A stretch of DNA of 64,000 nucleotides from Nematopogon swammerdamellus (GCA_946902875.1 OX336336.1:1768545-1832544), one strand, 5' to 3'; positions 23,612 to 35,341 are shown, counted from the first letter of the stretch. Program-made: numbers and translations. Notes: generated by a model from the sequence alone, not told the origin.

Positions 23612-23695
23612 TTGCAGAGCTTTTCGTCTTCAAATATGGATCCCTTTCGAACCCTGAAGTTGCGAAACCCTATGCTGAAACAGCCTGTATATAGT
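23612..23695 (-). repeat. Mariner-like terminal fragment
   Basis: Minus strand reads TACAGGCTGTTTCAGCATAG and GGGTTTCGCAACTTCAGGGT, near-identical to the end at 53519-53600. Confidence 0.55.
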
Positions 23696-23714
23696 TAATT
23701 ATTATATGTAATAC

Positions 23715-24118
23715 ATCATCCATCAATCAATCATCAATACTAATAATACATCTGTAAGGGATGGTCATGGAGTAAGTTATTTTGTTTTATGAGATACTGC
23801 GTTTGTAGACTCTATGTATGATACTAAAGCTAAATTGACGATTTTTAGAAATATTTTCTGTATGTATGTATGTATGTTCCTCCATAACTCTTAAACCGAT
23901 CATCCAAATTCGATTAAACTTAGTACAAGCACATTGAACTATACGGGACACGGGATCTAGGCTAAATAAAATTCTGTTCCGGTTACGCTAAGATGTGGCT
24001 CTCATACAAACCGAATTGTTCCGCGTGCCGAAATAAAGGTACGGTAGCGGGCTTCCTTACTTTCTTCTTTTTAAATACGAATTTCACGCGAGCGAAGCCG
24101 CGGGCAAAAACTATATTT
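23715..24118 (+). repeat. RTE-like 3' end (family F)
   Basis: Same body as 17185-17553; ends CGCGAGCGAAGCCGCGGGCA followed by AAAACTA. Confidence 0.7.
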
Positions 24119-24424
24119 CATATAATAATTAACTATATAGTCCCTGTACGTGAACTGGTAACCAATTTGCGGACTATGAAACGAGTTTTTCGACGCATAC
24201 AAAAAACTCGCATGAGGTACTAACTAAAGTACTGACTGAGGATGCGGCCTATTAGAGCAAGCTTAGGTATTTAGTGTGCTTACATCCGTTAAGCACGTCA
24301 ACAGTTTTTACAAACACACTAAGCAGGTACTTGCAGGAGGGATAATGTAAATTGATCGTAATTGAACTTTTTAGAAGTAGAGGCACCTACCTACCTTATA
24401 TGTTATATTCTTACTATATTAAAT

Positions 24425-24600
24425 ACTAGCTTTTGCATGCGGCTTCGCTCGCGTGAAATTCGTATTTAAAAAGAAGAAAGTAAATAAGCTCGCTAACGTA
24501 CATTTATTTCGGCGCGCGGAACAATTCGGTTTGTATGAGAGCCACATCTTAGCATAATCGGAACTGAATTTTATTTACCCTATCCTGGGTCCCGTACATT
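24425..24600 (-). repeat. RTE-like 3' end (family F), inverted
   Basis: The plus strand starts ACTAGCTTTTGCATGCGGCT; inverted copy of the 23.7 kb element truncated near 24600. Confidence 0.65.
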
Positions 24601-24624
24601 GATATATTGATATTGATGGTAAGG

Positions 24625-24735
24625 TGTGCGGCGAGTGGCCGAGTGGTCTGGGCGTCGACTTCTCTTACGAGAGGTCCGAGGTTCGAATCTAACCGGCGCG
24701 GGGGTGGCGTATACCAATTAGTTTTTTCTGGTTTG
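24625..24735 (+). mobile_element. SINE-B tRNA-derived head only
   Basis: GTGGCCGAGTGGTCTGGGCG gives an A box and GGTTCGAATCT a B box, followed by a GTTTTTTCTGG T-run. It lacks the core and tail. Confidence 0.7.
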
Positions 24736-25454
24736 AAAAAAAAAATTACGTGCATATCTCACGCACTCACAATGTCATGAAATTCATTAAGCTTTATTGA
24801 GTCTCATCACTTTAGATATTAAAAAAATAAAAAGACAGGAACGTTGATGGGACTGCCTTTAAGACAAGAAAAAAAAAACATTTAAAATCGGATAACGTTT
24901 AGGAGCTAGAAAACATAAATGCCAAAAGACGATTTTGTATGGAGAAGTTGACTTCCATCTCGTCTTAATACATTGCCACAAACTATTCTTGTTCGCCTGC
25001 ATCTACTTCTCCCACATTCCAAAGGCTAGTTAGAATAGAATGCCTCGCGGCATTAAGGCATTATTGTTTTATTACTTGTGTGTAATAATAAAGTATTTCT
25101 GTTATATTCTACACACCTGCTCAAAGCCGTGTGTAAGCTCAGAGTAATAAAAGACCGCGTATCTGAGTATGAGCTGGGTGTATGAATGCATCACATAAGC
25201 TATAGTAAGTTATAACATTAGTAATTCTAAAATAAATAATCACTAAGGAAACAGAACTACAGGGACCACAGAATAATACAAGATAAATTCTCATTTCTAA
25301 AAATAGCACATTCAACTAAGACCGCAACATAAATTCCAAGTGGGAACCATTCTGTGGTCTACCGATATAGACACTATTTTGTGATTAAAATGTCTTTATT
25401 TATTATTAAGTTAAAAGCAAATATATATTATTCAATAAAACTATTTAAAAAAAT
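24736..25454. other. No gene; repeat D copy inside
   Basis: 24955-25075 is an inverted, uninterrupted copy of repeat D (complement of GCAGGCGAACAAGAATAG). The rest is AT-rich. Confidence 0.45.
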
Positions 25455-25640
25455 ATAAAAACCGCCTTCAAAAATGTATGAAATAAAAAAAAAAAATCAA
25501 ACCCTGGAGTTGAAGGCGGTCGGTTATTTTTGCTTGCTTTAGCACCACCGCCTTCAACTCTAGGGTTCGATTTTTATTTTTTTATTTCATACATTTTTGA
25601 AGGCGGTTTTTATATTTTTTTAAATAGTTTTTTATTTCAC
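25455..25640. mobile_element. Hairpin MITE (GAAGGCGG family), copy 1
   Basis: AAAACCGCCTTCAAAAATGT and its complement flank a second inverted pair around TTGAAGGCGGTCGG. Downstream (to about 25895) follow TCCTCCTTTTTTGAAGTCGG and GTTAA, a typical family end. Confidence 0.65.
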
Positions 25641-26194
25641 AGTTTTTTAGTAATTTTTATTGGCTATTAATGTACTCGGCGGAATCGCTCGGCCTTCGGC
25701 CTCGCGATTCCGCGTCGCTTTCCAATCCGATCTTGACCAAAAAAAAATGGGATCACCTTGGAGCTAGACTGAACCGAACACAAAAAGAATCATCGAAATC
25801 GGTTCACAATTGGGGAAGATATTGCTGAACATACATAAAAAAAAATACATACAGCCGAACATAGAACCTCCTCCTTTTTTGAAGTCGGTTAACAAATGCT
25901 AATAAATAAAGCTTCTACGGCGGTGTAAAATACGTCAATATAATCCTTATAACTGGAGAATCACTTTATCTATTTACACATGGTTTCCCCTGTTGGATTT
26001 TGTCAGCTTCTCAAGATGTTTTCACAGTATAAAATATGTATATAAGTTTTTGTTGTTTAATGTTAAACTGGAACTAACGAAAAGCGAAATTGTTCCGAAA
26101 ATTTTTATTTATAAATAAATTTATAATTGAGAAATCACTTATCATTTCACTTCCCATATCATTGGGAAAGGCCTGTGCCCAGCAGTGTGACATT

Positions 26195-26580
26195 AATTTA
26201 AAAAAAAAAACGAACCCTACAGTCGAAGGCGGTCGGTTATTTTTGCTTGCTTTAGCACCGCCTTCAACTGTAGGGATCGATTTTTTTTATTTCATAATTT
26301 TTGAAGGCGGTTTTTATATTTTTTTAAATAGTTTTTTATTTCACAGTTATTTTTAATAATTTTTTGCTAAAATTGCTTCGGCCTCGCGATTCCGCCTCGC
26401 TTTCCAATCCGATCTTGACCAAATTGAAATGGGACCACACAGGAAGCACCATCGTTTAAATAAAAAAACAATTTTCAAAATCGGTTCACCCAGTCGAAAG
26501 TTCTGAGGGGACAAACATAAAAAAAATAATACAGTCGATTTGAGAACCTCCTCCTTTTTTTGAAGTCGGTTAAAAAAGGG
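26195..26580. mobile_element. GAAGGCGG-family element, copy 2
   Basis: Repeats GAAGGCGGTCGGTTATTTTT, the TTTGCTTGCTTTAGCACCGC loop and the CTCCTCCTTTTTTTGAAGTC end of copy 1, with the left arm reduced. Confidence 0.6.
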
Positions 26581-26885
26581 CTGTTGCAACAAATTCGAAA
26601 TCTTGAATTATATTTCTATATTTGTTCGCTCCGCCCCGGTCACGTTGTCCTCTCCATTATTTATACTTTTATATTGAATTAATTTAAATATACAAAAAAA
26701 AAACAATATTAAACAAAAATACATCTAACCCAAAAAAAAACTTAGTTCTCTCCAAATAACAGCATAGAATTTTTTATGAATCTGTATTTTTTCTCCTTTT
26801 TAGTTTTTTTTTTCTGTTCCAGTACTCAAAGCCGTCTTTGATTGATAATAATTATGTAAGTACCTACTTAGGCGAATTTTAACTG
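26581..26885. other. No gene seen
   Basis: AT-rich, poly-A and poly-T runs. Confidence 0.4.
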
Positions 26886-27030
26886 AATACCTGGGCGACC
26901 GAGCTTCGCTCGGCGTCTACACCTATCTAGATAAACTTGAAAAAAATCACATTATCTAAATACAAAATTTCATCAAAATCGTTAGAGCCGTTTCCGAGAA
27001 ACCAATTATATATATATATAGATACAAGTT
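26886..27030 (+). repeat. RTE-like tail (GAGCTTCGCTCGG type)
   Basis: Carries GGGCGACCGAGCTTCGCTCG, AAATTTCATCAAAATCG and GCCGTTTCCGAGA, ending in an AT microsatellite. Confidence 0.55.
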
Positions 27031-27074
27031 TAGCTCACTTAAAGTAATAGGATATAGTATCAGCAATTTTTGTT

Positions 27075-27215
27075 TTTTTTTTATTTTTGGAAAATGCGAC
27101 TTCATTTTACCTACGAGTGTGTGTCTAACGATGCCCATGGTCATTTTGCGATGTACAGGGATTGCAAATGCCGTGCCGGCCTGACAGGAGCATTTTCACG
27201 GCCCTTTTGAATATT
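27075..27215 (+). repeat. Family I retroposon 3' end
   Basis: GTGTCTAACGATGCCCATGG, ATTGCAAATGCCGTGCCGG and CCTGACAGGAGC as in the 58.3 kb copy. Confidence 0.65.
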
Positions 27216-28284
27216 TTTATATATCATATTAATAGTACTTCATCAAAACGATTACATAAATCTAAAATTATGAATGATATATGTGCTCAGTAGCGGCACA
27301 CAGAGCGGCCCAACCTGTATGTGAGGGTGTGTGTGTATCTGTGTGTGTAACAAATTGGGTGGATGTTGGACCTCTAGTTAGATTCTAGCTAGACCATTTT
27401 GAATATAATTAAGCTTGGCACATATACCTTAATGAAGTAAAAAGCTCGATATAGGTTTGTTTTGGCACTTAGACCCTATCTTATAGACTTTAAATATTTT
27501 AATTAGAGTGATATGGTTCTAGGATTGTGTCTATGGTTTTAGATCGATCAATGACAACGCCATATATCATCCGTCATCATCATTCTTAACACACCTGCAG
27601 ACGGTCTCATTATTTTGAAACAATTTTTTTTTTTATCATTATTTTGAAAAATATCTCAAAATTGTATATATTTTAATTAAGTACCTATCTATGTATAATT
27701 TACATTTACATTATATAATTGATGACGACTAAAGTCGAAATAGATTAGAATGTGTGTAATATATATTTAAAATATAAAAACCAAACAATTGGTTTTAGAT
27801 CCGTTATACAAATAGGTAACAAACAATACAGATAAGTTAGTATGCTGATATCGACACGGAATATTGAGAATACTTCTATGGATGATAAGAGGATAAGAGA
27901 CTAATGAAAGAATGTGAATGGAAGAGTCGGAAAGGGTTCATTTTAGAATGCACGTACCTTGCTAGAGACCAGATCGGTTATGTATGAATGATGAATGCGG
28001 AATAGTCGGCAGAGCGGTGTCAGGATCGCGGAACGTGGAGATCCGAGATGGAGTGGAAAATTAAAATAGCCAGGTATCTCATTATGTATAGGTAAACGTC
28101 ATACATAGGTACTGCCCCTACTTGAAGGTGCCCGCTGGGCTTGACAGAAATATGGAAGTACCTAGCTCTTAAGTTGAAACCAGTTGGACACCACTGTTAT
28201 AGAATATCATTATGCTTTAGTTAGACTTTCTTTATGTACGTCAGAGGCAATGCAATCACTGGTTTCATACTACTGGCTGCCGAG
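27216..28284. other. No gene seen
   Basis: AT-rich with TG microsatellite at 27325-27350. No coding pattern. Confidence 0.35.
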
Positions 28285-28345
28285 ACGACTGGAGAAAAAT
28301 TTGAGAGACGTATGTCCAGCAGCGGACTCATACACGCTCCATAGA
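28285..28345 (+). repeat. RTE-type LINE fragment
   Basis: GGAGAAAAATTTGAGAGACG and TATGTCCAGCAGCGGA correspond to the end of RTE ORF2. Confidence 0.45.
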
Positions 28346-28589
28346 CTTTCAACATTCAATTGGAGTGATAAAGCGCTAGGTAGGAGTGTATGTGTGGTTC
28401 TAGATCTGTCCATACAAACAAAACATATAGTATAAGTAAGCACACACTGCAACTCACACATTTGCTAATAATATTACTTGGGTTAATTTTGTCTCATTGT
28501 TTAGTGATGATATGATATGATAGATAACACACTAAGCTCACACTTCCTGTGAAAGAACTAAGGAATGCTAGAATTTTTTATTGCTTCCA

Positions 28590-29000
28590 AACTGGGTGGC
28601 TGTGCCCGAGGTCGAAGCCTCAGGCGCAGCCAATTTCACCCCCGAGAAGGTACCAGTCCGGCTTGGAGGTGGACTAATTTTGCTGGGAAAAGGCTAGGTA
28701 TTAACCCGCAATTTGAAGTTCGGCGGCTTGTAGGAATGGGGAAAGGTATTCCCCGGAAGCCCGTTCCACACCTTTGCAGTGCGGCACAAGAACGATTTAG
28801 AGAATTGTGCAGTTCGAAGAACTCTTCTGTCGACTACAAAGGGGTGTTCCGCGAGAGCATGGCGGGTTCGGCGAAGGCGAACAGGAGGAGGAGGGATAAG
28901 GGAATCAATTTCGATCAGAGCAGCGGCCATAGTAGTACCGATAAAACAGGCTCAATGACCCAACGATACGTCTGTGCTTTAATGGTTGAAGGTCCTTTGT
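28590..29000 (-). pseudogene. Diverged LINE-C relative, ORF2 C-terminus
   Basis: The minus frame contains RHALAEHPFVVDRRVLRTAQ and FSKSFLCRTAKVWNGLPG, then a diverged GNTFPHSYK block. It is related to but distinct from LINE-C, and matches the 8.0 kb fragment more closely. Confidence 0.6.
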
Positions 29001-29216
29001 GAGTACAGAGTCACCAATGAGGCGAATGTATGATAGATAGATGTGTCAGTTGCCTAGTTGCAAACTGATTAGGTGACCCGTACCTAAATGTTCTACTTTT
29101 ATAGAATTCCTGTGGTTTCAGTCCATCCATTTAACTAGTATCTATGTGTGCCACTTTGAGGTCAGTACAATATTTAATGGGGCACCTCCCTAAATTGTGC
29201 CTCTCACTCTAATAAT

Positions 29217-29500
29217 GGGCGTTTTATTTTATTACGAAGAAATTATTCAACTTATAAAAAAATCCTATTGGAGAAACATGCATGATAAAAGTATCAATAT
29301 TTTTCAATAAAAAATATTTGGTACTCCACATATAATAATAGCAAAAAAAAACCAAAAACTTTTATTTATTTTTTTATTATTATATGTTGAAATTTTTTTA
29401 TTGAAAAACATTAAATAATTTTATAATGCATGTTTCTCCAATACGATTTTTTATAAGTTGTATAATTTCTCCATAATCAAATTAAATGTATGAAAAACGG
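29217..29500. mobile_element. Long-palindrome MITE
   Basis: Left arm (about 29240-29290) and right arm (about 29425-29475) are inverted copies containing GGAGAAACATGCAT; AT-rich interior also folds back. No coding capacity. Confidence 0.7.
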
Positions 29501-29667
29501 GCAATGTTAGAAAGGAGCCCCCTTAAGGTCTATGTTACTAAAATGTTGTATGATAGATGCATGTATGTACAGCAACCGGCAGTACTTATATAATGAACAT
29601 TGAGCTTTAGAAAGAGACAATACGGTTGTAGAGCGTCCCGGCCCTGTCACACAGAACAGTACGAGTT

Positions 29668-30030
29668 TTTTTTTTATGTAAACCAGCTAGGGTGGCTCTA
29701 CCGAGAGACCAATGGTGCAGTCGACAGAGCCAAAATCACCTCTCCTCGCGAAACCAAGCTCAGTTAGGTGCCATGCAAGCAGATTTGCGGACCGTAGGCT
29801 GTCTAGCCCGTTAATAAGACGCTTGAAGACACCCAGGTTAAAGGATTCAGGAAATACACTCGCCGAAAGACAGTTCCACACCCTAGCGGTGCGACAAAGA
29901 AACAATTTAGAGAACCGATGGGTTTTCAAAAGCCCAATGTCAACAACAAAAGGGTGCTGAGTCTCTCTGCGACGAGTCATGCGGAGATAGGACGGGTGGC
30001 AGGGAATAAGGAATGCTAGTTCCACAGAGT
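29668..30030 (-). pseudogene. LINE-C ORF2 C-terminus and 3' end
   Basis: Minus-strand frame with ELAFLIPCHPSYLRMTRRRE, FSKLFLCRTARVWNCLSA and FKRLINGLDS, ending in the LINE-C tail. High identity to the 21 kb copy. Confidence 0.75.
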
Positions 30031-31496
30031 TCGTGCGACAGTGACGACGCTCTACAATACAACCGGATTGTCTCTTTCGAAAGCTTGATGCTAATTTTTT
30101 ACTACCGCATACTATAAGCTATGGTATGATAATTTGTACATCCTAATAACTGTTTCTTGTTGCAGAACATAGCCCAGACAGAAGTTTTCCCAATTTGTTA
30201 GGCTGGTTACTGACCATATTACATAGTTTATCAGAATTGTCCCTCTTTATCGTTCGCAATAGAACGAGATAACCCTTGAGAAAATATATTATAGAAAGTG
30301 CTAAATAGCTTTTGCAGGCCAGAGCACAGGTAATGCAAAAACCAAATGCATAATCTTAGGATTAACACTTTGAGCTTGCAACGTATGTAGGCAATTGTTT
30401 AAATTTGACATTGTCGACGTTAGAACAGTTATGTAGAGAGAAACAATAATTCGAAGGAGTGCCACCTACCAGTTATCAGCATAGGTTTCCGAGTGACGTG
30501 AACCGAGTTCTCAGCGTTACAAGTCTGGCACATTCCGCACCTTAGGTGCCGTAAACGACACACACACAACAGTCCCTATGTTCTTTCAGATTTACGACGC
30601 CGTAAGTGGCGTCTAGCTCGAAACAGCAATGCACAGACAGTCTAGCGGGCGGCAGCTGACGAACAAGCGGCCATTACCCACGCGCTGTCATCGCTCAACT
30701 AACTGTCTGACTGACTTGACTGACTGGCTGGACTGGCTGGACAGTGGACTGGCTGCGGCTGGGCTGCTGGCTGCTGGCTGTCGGGTGGACGGACGGTACG
30801 GACGGACGGACGCTGCGCTAGCTGAATGACCGAACCAACCTACGTGGAACCACATGGTGCGTGGTGGATGGAACCAACAAATGAAATGTGACATCGGAAT
30901 GGCTCAGTCAGACAGAGATTACTCTTTATGGGTCAGGCGTTAGGGCTCAAACAGACGACCAAATTCTCATCCAAATGTTTATTAGTCGTACGTAACGTAC
31001 GTACCTAATAAAAAAAAAATACATGGAAAATGACGAGTGTGGCTAACTGGCTACACGACGACGCCAACTCAACTGTTTAAATGGCACATACTCTCCACGC
31101 CTCAAAGTTGGTAAAACTAAAGAAACTGTACAAAAAAACGCCACATCCACAGAATGGTCTGTCTGTAGCTGTACGATACGAGAAGATTACAACTTACAAC
31201 AGACGAGAAACAATACTATGGACGAGGCTGTATATTTGATAAATTATATTTGTCTACCCCGAAAAAGAACAACAAAAAAGGAAGGTTTTTGACTTTGACA
31301 TTTGCATTAGACAGAATACGGATACAGGGGTGGCTGTATGGTCAAATGATCTTTGCCTGCCTATTTATGGCGAAAACCACAACAACAACGGATACACAGG
31401 GGTTTATTTTATATTCTTTGGTACAGGAAGTGAGAGTCCGAAAGAGAAAATGTTTTGAATCGGAAATTCAAAATAGGTAGTTTCCATAGTTTCATA
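30031..31496. other. TRUB2 upstream region, no gene seen
   Basis: Contains a GC-rich low-complexity patch (30690-30820) of CTGACTGG, CTGCTGG and GACGGACG repeats. No core promoter element stands out for TRUB2. Confidence 0.35.
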
Positions 31497-34400
31497 ATGT
31501 CCTGGGCAAAGGATGCAGTATCGGCTGCTCGCGCGCTCAGTGGCTTGTTGTGTGTGTACAAGCCGGCTGGCGTCAGTGTTCGTCAAGTCCAGCACACAAT
31601 AGTAACCAATATAATAAGAGGTTAGATTTATCTGTTTTTTTTATGTAATCCGGTATGGGTGGCTGAGTCAGAGGGGCCAAAGCACATGCTCTAACTAGCC
31701 AATATCACCTCCGAGAAGGTAGGTGCCATACCGGAGACTTCCCTGGATTGCTGGCTATACTGGAATAAAAAATATATTATTAGAGGAGAACACAACCGAG
31801 GTTGCTATGCGGCCATCTTACATCCAGTACGGTGGTACCAACCCAGTTTAGATATTACTTTTGAACTTTTTTGAAATAGCATCTATAAAACAATACTGCG
31901 TGATGTTAGGTGTTGCTAGATACAACGAAAATGTTCATCTGAAAAGACTACCTTTTAACGAACCCGAAAGCGTATCTAAAAAAACCTATGAAAAATCACA
32001 AGAAAACAATTTTTTTTTTGTATGAAAAGTACACCTATATGTTCCTAAAATCTCAAGCCATGCACCAGCTAGTTTGCTAGCGAATAGTTCCTCTTGAAAT
32101 CCCCAGCCGAAAGAAAAAAATGTTAGTGCGGCCTCATACAATAGCTTGTTCTCCCTGCAGACCTCAACGTGCTGCCCGGGCGGCCTCAGGAGCAGTGGGT
32201 GAGGATCGTGGGAGAGACGACCGCGCCGCTCTCCGTGGAGGTGGTACCCAACCTTGCGGACGACCCGCTGGTGGTGGGGCCGCGCTACCTACACGAGGAC
32301 TTTCGCTGCAGCTACGCCACGCATCTAGGTCTCTTCACCAGCGGTCTTCTGCGTTAGTTGATCACCATTATTTTGGGCTGGGCATGTTAGCCGAAGGGAC
32401 GATGACCGCTGGAGTAACCGTGTCCTACACTGGCCGCCGTGGACAGGGAAACAGAGTGTGGAAAGACCACCCGCCAGGTGGGACGACGAAATCAAGTATC
32501 AAGTATCAGGAAATCAGTGGTTCCCTATCACTGAAGGCCAGGAGGACTGGAGGAAAACTAGAGAGGCGTATGTCCAGCAATGGATGCTTGCACGCTGACT
32601 GACCGACTGACATCTGTTTTTTGCATGAACGGGTTGCAAACTCTGTAGAGAGGTCCAGCCTGTAACTAAAATTTTGTACCTGTAAATAAATTTTTTTTTT
32701 TTTTGGAAACAGATGGTTAGCTACATCACCTACAACATCCGTGATGTCAGCCCATAACACCGGGTGAACTAGGTGCCATGTCAGTGCTTCCCTTCATTTC
32801 ATGTTGGCTACACTGAATTAGACGGAAAACACAAACTATTTACATAGCCGTTTCGACCGACGTTTCGCTCAGTGCGGTGCCAACCCGGTGGTGCCAACCC
32901 GGCCGGGATAAACCCTACCACCAAGTAAAGTAAGAAGGGAAGGGACCTACAGTTTAATGTGGAATCCGAACCATGGTCAAACGGTCGAGCGGTCACCCAT
33001 CCAAGTACTGACCGCGCTCAGCGTTGCTTAACAACAGTCGACGTATCGCACCACTGAGCTTCCGAGGCTGACTTTGAATTATCCAGTAATTAATTAATAT
33101 CTCGTTCCAGTGCTGGGTCTGCAAGAGGGAACACGGCTAACGTACCAAGTGCACACGGCGCGACCGACGCGCGCGTACAAAGTCACCGGTTGCCTGGGCA
33201 AGGCCACCGACACTTACTATAGCAACGGCAAGATTGTCGAGCTCAGCACGTACAAGCACGTCACCAGGGACAAGATCGATCGGATCGTTGCGTACATGCA
33301 GGCCGCACATCAGAAGAAAATGTTTGAGTGTGTATTCTTATAGATTTTTTTTTTTTATGGAAACTGACACGGTTGGCTACATCACCTATAACATCCGTGT
33401 TGTCAGACCATAACACCGGGTGAAATTGGTGCCACATCAGTGCTTCGCTTCGGTCGTGCCGGCTACACTGAACTGGACGGAAAACACAAACTATTTACGT
33501 AGCCGTTTCGACCGACCTTTCATTCAGTGCGGTGGTACCAACCCGGGCGGGTTACACCCTACCACCTAGTAATATAAGGGAGTCATATCCCATAGTCGCC
33601 TTTTACGACATACTCGGGGAGAGATGCAGTGGGGCTATTATTTTAAAGTATCGTCCCCACACTGTACAAACACGGTTCATTGGTCGGTCGTTTGTTCGCC
33701 ATATATAGCAAAACATTGACAAATGTTTGTTTTGCAACAGGTATTTCTGAATATATGAATAAAGCTTATTCCATGGGGAGTACTCAGAGGAGCTGTTTAA
33801 CGTGATCCCGGCGTCCCCTTTCCACCTTCACACCACGCGCACTGGGCAGGGATTGCATCCCTACTCGCTGTAATTACCTCGGGGCCTTCAATAAAAAAGA
33901 TAAAATAAAAAAATTTAATTAAGAAATGTGCAATTTTTTTTACAAGAATGCTAATATTGCAGACTATCTGGCGTCCACATGAACTCACAAACGACGTTCG
34001 ACATGGCAGCCCAGGGTCTGATCCGACCTGCGCACAGTAAGCTGCCTGTTGTCTATGGCATCAAGTGTGTGCACTTTGAGTCTCCACACTTTACTCTAGG
34101 TGAGTGTATGTTCAACTTTGTGTTTTACAGTAAAAAGTTATTGATTTTATCATTATTGAGACTTTCAGTTTTTTTATTATTTCTATGTAAATCAACATGG
34201 GCGGCTTGCCGAGAGACCAAACGGTGCAGTTGACGGAGCCAAAATCACGTCTCCTTGCGAAACCACGCTCGATTAGATGCCATGCCAGCAGATTTGCTTA
34301 CTATTGCTCGGCTGTCTAGCCTGTTAATACGACGTTTGAAGACACCCAGGTTAAAGGATTCGGGAAACACACTCGCCGGAAGACAGTTCCACACCCTAGC

Positions 34401-35243
34401 GGTGCGACAAAGAAACGATTTAGAGAACCGATGGGTTTTCAAAAGTCTCTTTATGATCATTTTTAATTTATATACACTAGCACCTTGCAGCTGATGCGTG
34501 TACTTCACGTGTTCAGTGCACTGTTTTATGATAGATCTTATTTATATAAATTTTTATTTTATTTTATTATAGTGTTTCTTTATATTTATCAAATATTTGT
34601 CAAGTCGATTTTTAAAACCATTCACTGAGATAGCACTTATCACTTCTTGTGGTAGCTTGTTCCAAGAGTCCACTACTCGGTTAGTTAGAAAGTACTTTCT
34701 TGGGTTGGAGTTGGAAGTGTTTCGGTTTAATTGTAAAGAATGTCCACGGAGTCTCTCTTTGGTGTTCATTGTGTACATTGAATTAAGTTTGGCTACGCCG
34801 TAATGACCATTGAAAATTTTGAATGTTTCGATGAGGTCCCCTCTTTGTCTTCTTTGCTCTAGTGTAGTAATACCAAGTGCGTCCAAGCGGCTTTCGTAAG
34901 ACTTGTTTCTCAGGGATGGAACCATCTTGGTTGCCCACCTCTGCACTCTCTCCAGAAGTCTCTTTGCTATAATTGTTGTTATTTCTACATTCTAGAAGTG
35001 CAATCAATCAACGAATACGAGAAGTATCTCTGGACACTTGTGCACGATCTCGGCATGCAGCTAAAGTCGAGTGCGCACTGCACCGCCGTCCAGTGCATTC
35101 GACAAGGCAAGTTCACAGTCGAGCATGCACTGCTGAGGAAGCATTGGCAACTGAGCAACTTTCTGGACAACATCGAGCTGTGCAGGGGAATACTGGAGGA
35201 GAATAAGAGACTATTGAAACCAGTATCTGCGGCCCTGTTGTGA
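31497..35243 (+). CDS. TRUB2: TRUB2-like mitochondrial pseudouridine synthase, 5 exons, complete
   Basis: TruB-family RNA pseudouridine synthase of the TRUB2 branch, which in animals acts on mitochondrial RNA. Exons are 31497-31620, 32161-32352, 33111-33327, 33963-34099 and 34996-35243. All junctions are GT-AG, phases agree, and the sum is 918 nt (305 aa plus stop). Family landmarks: LLCVYKPAGVSV near residues 18-29, PLVVGPRYLH at 77-86, GKATD with a following STYKHVTRDKIDRI block, AAQGLIRP, and the C-terminal FTVEHALLRKHW block. The start is the first ATG before the YKPAG motif and gives the usual length of the family. Oddity: the place of the catalytic Asp reads HLGLFTSG, so Gly98 stands where human TRUB2 has Asp98. 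Introns are packed with retroposon fragments. I am sure of the family; whether the enzyme is active is open. Confidence 0.95.
31640..31855 (-). mobile_element. SINE-B copy in TRUB2 intron 1
   Basis: Starts (plus strand) with a T-run and ATGTAATCCGGTATGGGTGG, then the core complement; the tRNA head is missing. Confidence 0.65.
32365..32612 (+). pseudogene. RTE-type LINE C-terminus in TRUB2 intron 2
   Basis: Encodes broken pieces of RTE ORF2: LGMLAEGTMT region, PPGGTTK/PARWDDE in another frame, and QQW. Adjacent to the exon 2 donor. Confidence 0.55.
32700..33078 (-). mobile_element. 5S-headed SINE (family A), full length, TRUB2 intron 2
   Basis: Minus strand: head TCGGAAGCTCAGTGGTGCGA, then GTTAAGCAACGCTGAGCGCG followed by GTCAGTACTTGGATGGGTGA, a near match to the internal region of insect 5S rRNA. 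Next come the ACTGTAGGTCCCTTCCC core and the tail to GTTTCCAAAAAAA. Confidence 0.8.
33345..33665 (-). mobile_element. LINE-A 3' end in TRUB2 intron 3
   Basis: The plus strand runs from a T-run and ATGGAAACTGACACGGTTGG to GGGGAGAGATGCAGTGGGGC, so the GCCCCACTGC block replaces the 5S head. Confidence 0.7.
33781..33900 (+). pseudogene. LINE ORF2 C-terminal fragment in TRUB2 intron 3
   Basis: Frame SEELFNVIPASPFHLHTTR followed by TGQGLHPYSL, typical of the end of jockey/CR1 reverse transcriptases, then a stop. Confidence 0.5.
34180..34450 (-). pseudogene. LINE-C 3' fragment in TRUB2 intron 4
   Basis: Minus frame LKTHRFSKSFLCRTARVWNC, then FKRRINRLDS, with the LINE-C tail at the low-coordinate end. 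Confidence 0.7.
34540..34960 (-). pseudogene. CR1/L2-like LINE ORF2 C-terminus in TRUB2 intron 4
   Basis: Minus frame of about 130 codons: MQRWATKMVPSLRNKSYESR, TTLEQRRQRGDLIETFKI and NRVVDSWNKLPQEVI with FKNRLDKYL, the familiar end of CR1/L2-type reverse transcriptases. Nearly uninterrupted, so fairly young. 5' truncated. Confidence 0.75.
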
Positions 35244-35341
35244 TGCCTCAGGCATCAAACGCCGTTTGGACTGTGATGCAACTGTGACTTTTGTAGTAGT
35301 GTGTCCAAAAATGTACTTAACAACCAACAATGGGATTTGTC

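Noticed and set aside
32930..33078. Possible 5S rRNA gene or pseudogene
   Set aside because: Only the internal region matches, it is fused to SINE core and tail, and other copies share the same fusion point.
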